NCBI GenBank assembly: GCA_022823665.1
Contig: JAJEHN010000012.1
Coordinates: forward strand, 62,001 to 126,000
DNA from: Thermoanaerobaculia bacterium
GTDB taxonomy: Bacteria > Acidobacteriota > Thermoanaerobaculia > Multivoradales > Multivoraceae
Length of the DNA: 64,000 nt
Direction: 5' to 3'
Notes under the pieces: generated by a model
Databases searched by the model: none
The model's input: the letters and a program-made list of their open reading frames with translations, nothing else
What the model was told of the DNA's origin: nothing
Part shown: one piece after another, positions 25,913 through 33,764 of the stretch
How the letters are laid out: the number at the start of each line of letters is the position of its first letter
How positions within the stretch are numbered: the first letter of the stretch is position 1
Translations under genes and position numbers: made by a program

Positions 25913-28288
25913 ATGCCCCGCTTCAAGCGCATCGCCACGGCGATCCCCCTGCTGGTCGCGATCGGCACCGGCGACCTGTTGCCGGCTATCGAGACGACCC
26001 GCTTCGAGGTCCCGGGGCTCGAAGCGCCGGTCGAGATCCTGGTCGACCGCTGGGGCGTCGCCCACGTCTTCGCCGGCGGCCAGGACGACATGTTCTTCGC
26101 CCAGGGCTGGAACGCCGCTCGCGACCGCTTGTGGCAGATCGACCTCTGGCGGCGGCGCGGGGAGGGAACCCTCTCCGAGGTCTTCGGGCCCCGCTTCGTC
26201 GAGCAGGACCGGGCCGCCCGGCTGCTGCTCTACCGGGGCGACATGCACGCGGAGTGGCTCGCCTACGCCTCCGACACGAAGCGCATCGTCACCGCCTGGA
26301 CTCGCGGCGTCAACGCCTACGTCGACCTGGTGCTGGAGCGTCCCGAGTTGATGCCGCCCGAGTTCGAGGCCTTGGGCTACAAGCCGTCGCACTGGACCCC
26401 GGAGGCGGTGACGCGGATCCGGAGTCATGGTCTGCTGCGGAACGCCACCAGCGAGTTCACGCGGGCCGCGTTCCTGAACGAACACGGACAAGAAGCGCTC
26501 GCCCTTCGTGACCGCTACGAGCCGGCTCACCGGCTCTCGGTGCCTGAGGGTGTCGACCGCAGCTCGCTCGCGGCGATTTCCCGCGCGATCGCCGTCTACC
26601 GGCAGGGGACGGGCGGCGCCCGCTTCAACAATCTTGAGCCTGGCTTCCAGGACGAGGTCGATCCGGCATCCCAGGGCAGCAACAACTGGGCGATCTCGCC
26701 CCGCCGCACCGCCACCGGCCGGCCCCTGCTGGCGAACGATCCGCACCGCACCCAGGCCGCGCCCTCGCTCCGCTACATCGTCCACCTCAGCTCGCCGGAC
26801 CTCGACCTGATCGGCGCCGGGGAGCCCGCCCTGCCCGGCATCTCGATCGGGCACAACGGCACGATCGCCTTCGGGCTGACCATCTTCAGCATCGACCAGG
26901 AAGACCTCTACGTCTACACGACGAAGCCCGGCGAGCCCGGCTTCTACGAGCACCGGGGCAACTGGCTGCCGATGGAGACCATCGAGGAGACGATTCGGGT
27001 GCGCGGCGGCGACGACCGCACCGTGGAACTCCGTTTCACCCGTCACGGCCCCGTTCTCTACCAGGATCCCGACCGGAACCTCGCGATCGGTCTGCGCGCG
27101 GCCTGGCTGGAGCCCGGCATGGCGCCCTACCTCGGGTCGATCGAGTACATCCGCGCCCGCAACTGGGACCAGTTCCTGGCGGCCATGAACCGCTGGGGAA
27201 CGCCGTCCGAGAACCAGGTCTACGCGGACACGAGCGGCAACATCGGCTGGAAGCCGGGCGGCCTCGCGCCGGTCCGCCCCAACTGGGACGGTCTGCTGCC
27301 GGTGCCGGGCGACGGCCGCTACGAGTGGAGCGGCTACCGGGACATGGACGAACTGCCGGTCGAGTTCAACCCCGAGCGCGGCTGGGTCGCGACCGCCAAC
27401 GAGATGAACCTGCCGCCCGGCTACGACGTACCGCTGGGCTGGGAGTGGGCCGGCCCCTACCGGCGCCAGCGGATCGACGAAGTGCTGAACGCCAACGACG
27501 CGATGACCGTCGAGGGCGCGGTACGGCTGCAGACCGACTACGTCTCCATCCCGGCCCGCCGCCTGCACGCCTTGCTGGGCCGCGCGAAGCCGGTACCCGA
27601 GGCCGGGCCGGCGCTCGAACTTCTCGGCGGCTGGAACGCGGAGCTCGCCGCGGACAGCGCCGCGGCCGCGCTCTTCGAGGTCTGGTGGCGACGGCATCTC
27701 GAGGGCGAGGTCGGCCGGCGGATGGCGGCTGCGCTCGAGGCGGGCGAAGACACCTTGCCCGTCCAGGACGAGAACCTGCTCCGGATACTCGAGGAACTCG
27801 ACCCGCGGCTCGGCGACTCGCCCCGCCGGGCCCGCGACGAGGCGCTCCTCGACAGCCTGCGGGCCGCCTGGGCCGACGTCTCCGAGCGCCTCGGCCCGGA
27901 TCCCGTCGCCTGGCGCTGGGGCGACCTGCACCAGATCGAACTGCGGCATCCGCTGTCGAAGCACCTCCCGGACGACATCCGGCGACTCGCCGACGTCGGC
28001 CCGGCCGAGCGCGGCGGCTCAGGCGACACGGTCGGCAACACGAGCTACGGCGACGACTTCAACCAGCGCTCCGGCGCCTCTTTCCGCATGGCCATCGACG
28101 TCGGCAACTGGGACGCTTCCGTGGCGATGAACAACCCGGGACAGTCCGGCGATCCCAGGAGCCCGCACTACCGGGATCTCTTCGAACCCTGGGCCGCCGA
28201 CCAGGCGTTTCCCCTGCTCTACACCCGCCCCGCCATCCTCGAGGCCGCGGAAGCCCGGATCGAGCTGATTCCCGCTCCAGGGGAGTAG
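25913..28288 (+). CDS. Penicillin acylase family N-terminal-nucleophile hydrolase
   Basis: 791 residues, normal precursor length. A signal anchor (residues 8-20) suggests export. The alpha-chain opens with VEILVDRWGVAHVFAGGQDDMFFAQGW. The autocatalytic nucleophile is S256 in ASQGSNNWAIS, which starts the mature beta-chain. LLANDPH and GHNGTIAFGLT follow as in the family. Known members cleave amide bonds of penicillins, acyl-homoserine lactones or cyclic peptides; the substrate here is unknown. A cytochrome c and a Tat-exported ThDP enzyme follow in the same direction. Confidence 0.93.
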   Translation: MPRFKRIATAIPLLVAIGTGDLLPAIETTRFEVPGLEAPVEILVDRWGVAHVFAGGQDDMFFAQGWNAARDRLWQIDLWRRRGEGTLSEVFGPRFVEQDRAARLLLYRGDMHAEWLAYASDTKRIVTAWTRGVNAYVDLVLERPELMPPEFEALGYKPSHWTPEAVTRIRSHGLLRNATSEFTRAAFLNEHGQEALALRDRYEPAHRLSVPEGVDRSSLAAISRAIAVYRQGTGGARFNNLEPGFQDEVDPASQGSNNWAISPRRTATGRPLLANDPHRTQAAPSLRYIVHLSSPDLDLIGAGEPALPGISIGHNGTIAFGLTIFSIDQEDLYVYTTKPGEPGFYEHRGNWLPMETIEETIRVRGGDDRTVELRFTRHGPVLYQDPDRNLAIGLRAAWLEPGMAPYLGSIEYIRARNWDQFLAAMNRWGTPSENQVYADTSGNIGWKPGGLAPVRPNWDGLLPVPGDGRYEWSGYRDMDELPVEFNPERGWVATANEMNLPPGYDVPLGWEWAGPYRRQRIDEVLNANDAMTVEGAVRLQTDYVSIPARRLHALLGRAKPVPEAGPALELLGGWNAELAADSAAAALFEVWWRRHLEGEVGRRMAAALEAGEDTLPVQDENLLRILEELDPRLGDSPRRARDEALLDSLRAAWADVSERLGPDPVAWRWGDLHQIELRHPLSKHLPDDIRRLADVGPAERGGSGDTVGNTSYGDDFNQRSGASFRMAIDVGNWDASVAMNNPGQSGDPRSPHYRDLFEPWAADQAFPLLYTRPAILEAAEARIELIPAPGE

Positions 28289-28296
28289 AGCGCCGC

Positions 28297-28302
28297 TACA
28301 CT
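28297..28302 (+). promoter_or_regulatory. -10-like TACACT upstream of the cytochrome c gene
   Basis: TACACT preceded by CCGC; 15 nt before the ATG. It is the same hexamer as at 31577, 57433 and 60251. No good -35 was seen. Confidence 0.4.
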
Positions 28303-28317
28303 GTCCGGACCACCCCG

Positions 28318-28767
28318 ATGACAGTTGTCACAAGAGCGCTGCGCGTTGCGACGTTCCTGTCGCTCGGCCTTGCCACGGCCGCGGCCGGCCAGTCCGAGGC
28401 GTCCCGAAGTGCCGGCCCGGCGGACGATCCGACGGTGGCCGCCGTCAACCCGACGCCCTACACGCAGGCCGCCGAGAAGAGGGGTCGCACCCACTACCTG
28501 CGGCACTGCCAGATCTGCCACGGCTTCGACGGCCGCGCGCTCGAGAACATCGACTTCGAGGCCACCGACCTCACCGACCCCGAACGCTGGCGGTTCGGCG
28601 CCACCGACGGCGATCTCTTCCGTTCCACCAAGTTCGGCGCCGGCCTCGACATGCCGCCGTTCGAAGCCGAACTCGACGACGAGGAGATCTGGGAACTCGT
28701 CCACTACCTGCGCAGCATCGGCCCCGAGGAGTACCGCGCGGCGGCTGAACCGGAGAATCGACCATGA
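28318..28767 (+). CDS. Exported small cytochrome c
   Basis: 149 residues: a signal peptide (cleavage near AAAGQ, residue 24) and one class I heme domain. The heme-binding CQICH is at residues 64-68 and the likely axial Met is M112 in DMPPF. The C-terminal helix EEIWELVHYLRSIGPEEY is typical. It is a periplasmic electron carrier. Its stop overlaps the start of the Tat-exported ThDP enzyme (ATGA), suggesting it accepts electrons from that enzyme. Confidence 0.92.
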   Translation: MTVVTRALRVATFLSLGLATAAAGQSEASRSAGPADDPTVAAVNPTPYTQAAEKRGRTHYLRHCQICHGFDGRALENIDFEATDLTDPERWRFGATDGDLFRSTKFGAGLDMPPFEAELDDEEIWELVHYLRSIGPEEYRAAAEPENRP

Positions 28768-30737
28768 CCAAACCGCAACGCCCGTCCCCCACGTCCTCTC
28801 CCGAACAAACTCCCGCGGACGACTCCGGCCTCTCGCGGCGCAGCTTCGTCGCCACGAGCGCCGCCGGAGTGGGAGCGGCGGCCCTGTTCGCGCAACAAGC
28901 CCGGGCCGCCGCCGCCGACCGCGAGGATCGGCCGATCAGCATTCCGGACGAAATCCCCGACACCCGGAACGAGGCCCCAGACCCGGCCGAGTTCCCGATG
29001 AACGGCGCCCAGGTGTTCGCCCGTGCCTGCGCCAACGAGGGCCTCAAGGCGCTGTTCTGCGCCCCCGGCAACTACCAGGTGATCAACGCGATCGCCGCCG
29101 AGGGCATCCCCACCTACGGCGGCCGCACGGAGGGCAGCATGTGCGCCGCCGCCGACGGCTTCATCCGGGTCACCGGCGAGGCCGCCGCCTGCTCGGGCAC
29201 GGAGGGGCCGGGGTTCACGAACATGATCATGAACATCGGCGCCGCCAACGCCGCCCGTACGCCGCTCCTCGTGCTCGCCAGCAACATGACGGTCGGCGGC
29301 GACGACACGGAACGCGGCATCCAGCGCGGCTACCAGCAGCCGACCACCGTGGGGATGAAGAAGTACGGCAAGCGGCTGATCACCCCGAACCGGGTCTACG
29401 AGTACGCCGCCTACGCCTTCCGGCACCTGCGCACCGGCGTGCCAAGGCCGGTTCACCTCGACTTCACCGGAGAGGTCGCGCGGGCCCGGTTCGACGCCCC
29501 CGACGACCTGCTCTACTACCACGACAAGAGCACCTACCGGACGGAGTCCCTTCCGCACCCGTCGAGGGCGGACACCGGGAAGGTCGTCGAGATGATCGGG
29601 AAGGCCGAGCGACCGATCATCGTCGCCTCGACCGGCGTGTTCTACGATCGGGCCTGGGACGTCCTGCGCACGGTGGCCGAGCGCGCCGACATCGCCGTCG
29701 TCGAATCCGGGCCGATGCGCGGCCACTTCCCGGACAGCCATCCGCTGTCGGTGAGCACCGGACCGGACGCCCTGCTCTCCGCCGACCTCGTCATCTTCGT
29801 CGGCCAGTACTCGATGCCGAACGTCGGCGAGGTCGCCTTCGACCCGGACGCCAAGGTCATCCGCATCGATCCGGACGCCGCCGACATCGGCCGCAACCTG
29901 CCGGTCGATCTGGGGCTCGTCGCCAGTGCCCGCGGCGGCCTGGAGGCCCTGGCGGAGGCGCTGCCCAAGGCGTCGCGGCCCGCCTGGCGCGCCGAGCTGG
30001 CGGCCGCCCGCGACGCGTTCGAGAAGCAGAACGCGGAGTGGTACGAGCTCGGGCTGAAGCACAGCGCGGCCACCGACACGATTCACCCGGCCGTGATCGC
30101 CCAGGAACTCTCGAACTTCCTGTACTCCGGCGACCTGCCGAAGGAGCAGACGACGGTGGTCTCGGGCGGCTACGGCATCGCCCGCTACACGCGGCGCTGG
30201 CTGCGCGCCCACCGGCCGGGTCAGATCCTGAACGGCGCCTACCAGTACGGGGCGATCGGCCCCGACGTCGGCTACACGGTCGGCGCCGGCGCCGCGGTGA
30301 TGAACGGCGTCGGTCCCCAGGAGCCGTATCGCGGAGCGCCCGTGTTCGGCGTCACCGGCGACGGCGGCATCGCCTACTCCGGCATGGAGTTCGAGACCCT
30401 GGCGAAGTACCGCATCCCGGCGGTCATGCTCGTCTACAACAACAACGCCTGGGGCGTCTACGGATCGGCCCGCCGGGCCACGCGGTCGATGCACATGTAC
30501 CTCTTCCAGGAGAACCTGCGCTACGACAAGATCGCCGAAGGCCTCGGCGCCCGCGGCGAGTACGTCACCTCCCCCGAACAACTCCGCGAGGCCCTGCCCC
30601 GCAGCTACGAGATGGCCGCCAACGACGGCGTCTCCACCCTCATCAACTGCCAGGCGATCAAGGAGTTCTGGACCAACGAGTACCCGCCCGGCCTGCCCCG
30701 CAAGGTCGAACCCGGCTGCATGGCGTACTACCACTGA
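28764..30737 (+). CDS. Tat-exported thiamine-diphosphate enzyme (acetolactate-synthase-like)
   Basis: 657 residues. A twin-arginine signal (SRRSFVAT, R25-R26) is followed by a hydrophobic AAGVGAAALFA, so the folded cofactor-loaded enzyme is predicted to be exported. The enzyme part has the PYR-domain Glu in GGRTEGSMCAAADG, the central domain, and the ThDP motif GDGG (532-535) ending VYNNNAWG. ThDP enzymes are nearly always cytoplasmic, so the export signal is unusual. Coupling to cytochrome c suggests a periplasmic oxidative decarboxylase passing electrons to the respiratory chain; this is inference. A 178-nt stem-loop element begins 15 nt after its stop. Confidence 0.92.
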   Translation: MTKPQRPSPTSSPEQTPADDSGLSRRSFVATSAAGVGAAALFAQQARAAAADREDRPISIPDEIPDTRNEAPDPAEFPMNGAQVFARACANEGLKALFCAPGNYQVINAIAAEGIPTYGGRTEGSMCAAADGFIRVTGEAAACSGTEGPGFTNMIMNIGAANAARTPLLVLASNMTVGGDDTERGIQRGYQQPTTVGMKKYGKRLITPNRVYEYAAYAFRHLRTGVPRPVHLDFTGEVARARFDAPDDLLYYHDKSTYRTESLPHPSRADTGKVVEMIGKAERPIIVASTGVFYDRAWDVLRTVAERADIAVVESGPMRGHFPDSHPLSVSTGPDALLSADLVIFVGQYSMPNVGEVAFDPDAKVIRIDPDAADIGRNLPVDLGLVASARGGLEALAEALPKASRPAWRAELAAARDAFEKQNAEWYELGLKHSAATDTIHPAVIAQELSNFLYSGDLPKEQTTVVSGGYGIARYTRRWLRAHRPGQILNGAYQYGAIGPDVGYTVGAGAAVMNGVGPQEPYRGAPVFGVTGDGGIAYSGMEFETLAKYRIPAVMLVYNNNAWGVYGSARRATRSMHMYLFQENLRYDKIAEGLGARGEYVTSPEQLREALPRSYEMAANDGVSTLINCQAIKEFWTNEYPPGLPRKVEPGCMAYYH

Positions 30738-30752
30738 CGACGACATGCACCC

Positions 30753-30930
30753 GCTGGCGCGTGGACGGGGATGGAGGGTCCCAGCGGACGCTCGCGCCCG
30801 CTTGGTGAATGGGGGGGCCGGCGCTCGCTTCGGTCGCCTGCGCTCCGGCTGGTTCCTGGTTCATGGACGGTCCTGGACAGTCGCTTGGCTCCAGCCCGCT
30901 GGGACCCTCCATCCCCGTCCACGCGCCAGC
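30753..30930. repeat. Long stem-loop element, copy A
   Basis: Two 35-nt arms (30753-30787 and 30896-30930) are perfect reverse complements, ending internally in GGTCCCAGCGG / CCGCTGGGACC. They flank a 108-nt GC-rich loop that itself contains smaller palindromes (CCGGCGCTCGCTTCGG...GCGCTCCGG). The loop resembles that of copy B at 61366-61543, while the outer arms differ. No coding capacity. It directly follows a + strand gene, so it could act as a 3' end structure. No target-site duplication was seen. Confidence 0.85.
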
Positions 30931-30963
30931 TGGAGTTCGGCGGACTGCGGTCGCGAGCCACAC

Positions 30964-31006
30964 ACTGGGTGCGCCGGCGCCCTCGCCGGCTGCCGCCGAA
31001 GGCGGC
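30964..31006. repeat. REP-like GC palindrome, copy 2
   Basis: Matches copy 1 (12886-12928) at 42 of 43 positions. It lies in the 335-nt gap 30738-31072, which otherwise holds only the long stem-loop element; no gene is seen there. Confidence 0.75.
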
Positions 31007-31072
31007 CAGGAAGACCGCGCCGCATAGCGGCGACCGAACTGGGGCGCAGCGGCTCCGACGTGATGGGCTGAA

Positions 31073-31546
31073 GTGAGTCCGCCGTCCGAGACCGTGCTGG
31101 ATTGCCTTCGCGAGTATGCGGATCGAGGGATCTTCCGGGGATTCGGAACAAGCGTGGACCGAAGCGGGAACCTGGAGTGCCGCTTCCTCTGGCATGCGCC
31201 GGAGCCGCATCGGTTGCGGTTCGAGCCGGGGCGGGGGGCGCTGGTCTTCGTCGATCTGCTGCCGGCGGTGCCTTACCCGTCGGAGATGGACCGGGCACTC
31301 AGGGTCTTCGTCGCCGGACGGTCGGGCGAGGAGCTGCCTGCCCACCGGTGGATCGACCCGAAGAAGGCGGGCTGCCGCTGCCGAAACCGCAAGGGGAAGA
31401 TGTCGATCGATGTGCAATGCCTGGACGGGGACTTCGAGTACGCCGTGAACAAGGCGGTCAAGCTCGTCAACGAGATCTTCCTGAAGTTCCTCGCCGGGCC
31501 CTACGACGGCTACATGATCGAGCACTTCGGCGCGCCCGAGGAGTAA
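31073..31546 (+). CDS. Conserved-looking hypothetical protein
   Basis: 157 residues from a GTG start. It has no signal peptide or membrane segment. A mixed alpha/beta sequence ends in the hydrophobic helix YAVNKAVKLVNEIFLKFL and then GPYDGYMIEHFG. A small Cys pair in GCRCRNRKGKM might bind metal. I do not recognise the family. It lies upstream of the DUF1761 gene but is separated by a -10-like element, so co-transcription is uncertain. Confidence 0.6.
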   Translation: MSPPSETVLDCLREYADRGIFRGFGTSVDRSGNLECRFLWHAPEPHRLRFEPGRGALVFVDLLPAVPYPSEMDRALRVFVAGRSGEELPAHRWIDPKKAGCRCRNRKGKMSIDVQCLDGDFEYAVNKAVKLVNEIFLKFLAGPYDGYMIEHFGAPEE

Positions 31547-31576
31547 CACCGGCCCTGTCGCTGCCCGACCGGGCGC

Positions 31577-31582
31577 TACACT
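31577..31582 (+). promoter_or_regulatory. -10-like TACACT upstream of the DUF1761 gene
   Basis: TACACT, 35 nt before the ATG at 31618; GAAGGAG is the ribosome site. Part of a recurrent motif set. Confidence 0.45.
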
Positions 31583-31617
31583 GACAACGTCCCCAACCAC
31601 CGAGAAGGAGCCTTCGC

Positions 31618-32025
31618 ATGCATCTAGCCGACCTGAACTGGCTTGCCGTCGTCGTGTCCGCCGTTGCCTTCTTCGCCCTGGGCGCCGTCTGGTACTCCTT
31701 CCTCTTCGGCAAGGCATGGGCCGCCGAGATGGGCATCGACATGGAGAACCCGCCTGAGTCGAACATGGTCAAGACGATGGGCGGTTCGTTCGTCCTGGAG
31801 TTGATCGCGGCCATCGTCGTCGGCATGGTGATGATGGACATGGGCGGCGGGGGCTACATGGTGGGGATACACGTCGGCCTCCTGCTCGGCCTCGGCATCG
31901 CGTCGGTGCTGATGGGGGTCCAGTACCTGTTCGAGCAGCGGTCCCTCAAGCTTTGGCTGATCAACGCCGGGCACATGACGCTCGGCCTCGCGATGGTCGG
32001 TGCGATCCAGGGGGCCTGGCAGTAA
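31618..32025 (+). CDS. DUF1761-type small membrane protein
   Basis: 135 residues with four hydrophobic helices. The first contains LAVVVSAVAFFALGAVWYSFLFGKAWAAE, the DUF1761 hallmark (WY..LF...W). The last is LWLINAGHMTLGLAMVGAI. It is an inner-membrane protein of unknown function. Good Shine-Dalgarno; the CRTAC1 lipoprotein gene follows after 5 nt, suggesting an operon. Confidence 0.85.
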   Translation: MHLADLNWLAVVVSAVAFFALGAVWYSFLFGKAWAAEMGIDMENPPESNMVKTMGGSFVLELIAAIVVGMVMMDMGGGGYMVGIHVGLLLGLGIASVLMGVQYLFEQRSLKLWLINAGHMTLGLAMVGAIQGAWQ

Positions 32026-32030
32026 CGTCC

Positions 32031-33764
32031 ATGGGAACGCGGGCGCCTCGCCCGCATCCGGGCACGGTGTCGGCCCTGGCACTGGGCCTCGGCCTTGCCT
32101 GCTCGGCGCCACCCGAGGGCCGCGAACCGGCGGAAGCGCCGGAAGCCGCCTCCGCGGTCGCATCGGTCGTCCGCTTCGTCGACGTGACAACCGAGAGCGG
32201 CATCGACCAGGTCCTGCCGAGCGGTACGGACTCCAGCTATCCCATGCCGGCGGTAATGGGCGGAGGCCTGGCGGTGTTCGACGCCGACGGCGACGGCGAT
32301 CTCGACCTGTACGTCGTCGCCCCGGCGGCCGGCGGCAACCGCTTCTACCTCCAGCAGGACGACGGGGGTTTCATCGACGCCACGGCGGCCGCCGGTCTGG
32401 AGGGCGACGGCATGGGCTGCGCCGTCGGTGACCTGGACAACGACGGCGACCTCGACCTCTACCTGACCCGTTTGGGCGCCGACCGCCTCTTCCTCAACGA
32501 CGGCAAGGGCGTGTTCGCCGACCGCTCCGCGGCCTGGAACGCCGCCGTTCCCGGCTGGTCCTCCTCCGCCGCGCTGCTCGACTACGACCGCGACGGCTAC
32601 CTCGACCTCTACGTTGCCCGTTACGTCGCCTTCGACCCGGCGCGGGTCTGCTCCCAGCACGGCGGGCGGAGGGACTTCTGCGGTCCGACCGAGTTCGAGG
32701 GCCTGAGCGACGTGCTGCTCCACAACCTGGGCGGTACCGGGTTTGAAGACGTGAGCGTCGCGGCCGGCATCAACGCGGTGGAAGACGCCGGCCTCGGCGT
32801 CGTCGCCGCCGACTTCGATCACGACGGCGAGGTGGACATCTACGTCGCGAACGACGCCGACCCGAACAACCTGTGGATTCACCAGGGCGGCGGGCGCTTC
32901 CTGGACGACGGCATCCTCCAGGGCTCGGCGTTCAACCGCTGGGGCAACAGCGAGGCGGGAATGGGCATCGCCGCCGGCGACGCCGACCTCGACCTGGACC
33001 TCGACCTGTTCGTGACTCACCTGATCACCGAGACGAACACCTACTACCGCAACCTCATGCTGCCCGGCTTCGAGGACGCGACGATCGACGCGGAACTGGG
33101 CGCGGCGAGCCTCGATCTGACCGGCTTCGGCGCCGCCTTCTTCGACGCCGACAACGACGGCGACCTCGACCTCGCGGTGGCGAACGGGGCGGTCAAGCGG
33201 CGGCCGTCCGCGCTGGCCGCCCCCGGCGGTGCCGGCGCCCCGCCGGCGTTCTGGTCCGAGTACGCCGAACCGAATCTGCTCCTCGTCAACGAGGAAGGCC
33301 GCTTCGCCGACGCCTCGGCCCAGCCGCCGTGGACCGAACTCGCCCTCAGCCGGGCACTCGTACCCGCCGACCTGGACGGGGACGGCGACCTCGACCTGGT
33401 GATCGCGAACCTGGACGGAGCGCCGAGGATTCTCCGCAACCTGACGATCGAACCTGGCTCCGGCGGCGACGGACCGACGACCGCGAATTGGTTACAGGTC
33501 CGCGCGTTCGACCCCCGCCTCGACCGCGAGGCGATCGGCGCCCGGATCACGGTCCGTACGCCGGACGGTCCACGGCTCCTGCACGCACTGCCGCCCGGCA
33601 GCTACCTCTCCGCCGGACCCGCCACGGCCCACCTCGGCCTGGGCACGGCCGAGTCGGTCGAGAGCTTCGAGGTCGTCTGGCCCGACGGTCTGGCGGAGCG
33701 CTTCGACGGCGCCGCCGTCAACCAGGTCGTCGAGCTCGTCCGCGGCGAGGGACAGGCCAGATGA
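32031..33764 (+). CDS. CRTAC1 / ASPIC-UnbV FG-GAP lipoprotein
   Basis: 577 residues. A lipobox (GLACSAP) near residue 24 indicates a lipoprotein. Seven acidic calcium-binding-like loops of an FG-GAP/VCBS beta-propeller follow, for example DADGDGDLDLYV, DLDNDGDLDLYL, DFDHDGEVDIYV and DLDGDGDLDLVI. The C-terminal 110 residues are an ASPIC/UnbV domain (GARITVRTPDGPR...VVWPDGLAERF). Start at 32031 is chosen for the lipoprotein signal. The next gene, a TPR protein, overlaps by ATGA, a pairing common in Acidobacteriota. Role inferred as a surface binding or scaffold protein. Confidence 0.92.
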   Translation: MGTRAPRPHPGTVSALALGLGLACSAPPEGREPAEAPEAASAVASVVRFVDVTTESGIDQVLPSGTDSSYPMPAVMGGGLAVFDADGDGDLDLYVVAPAAGGNRFYLQQDDGGFIDATAAAGLEGDGMGCAVGDLDNDGDLDLYLTRLGADRLFLNDGKGVFADRSAAWNAAVPGWSSSAALLDYDRDGYLDLYVARYVAFDPARVCSQHGGRRDFCGPTEFEGLSDVLLHNLGGTGFEDVSVAAGINAVEDAGLGVVAADFDHDGEVDIYVANDADPNNLWIHQGGGRFLDDGILQGSAFNRWGNSEAGMGIAAGDADLDLDLDLFVTHLITETNTYYRNLMLPGFEDATIDAELGAASLDLTGFGAAFFDADNDGDLDLAVANGAVKRRPSALAAPGGAGAPPAFWSEYAEPNLLLVNEEGRFADASAQPPWTELALSRALVPADLDGDGDLDLVIANLDGAPRILRNLTIEPGSGGDGPTTANWLQVRAFDPRLDREAIGARITVRTPDGPRLLHALPPGSYLSAGPATAHLGLGTAESVESFEVVWPDGLAERFDGAAVNQVVELVRGEGQAR

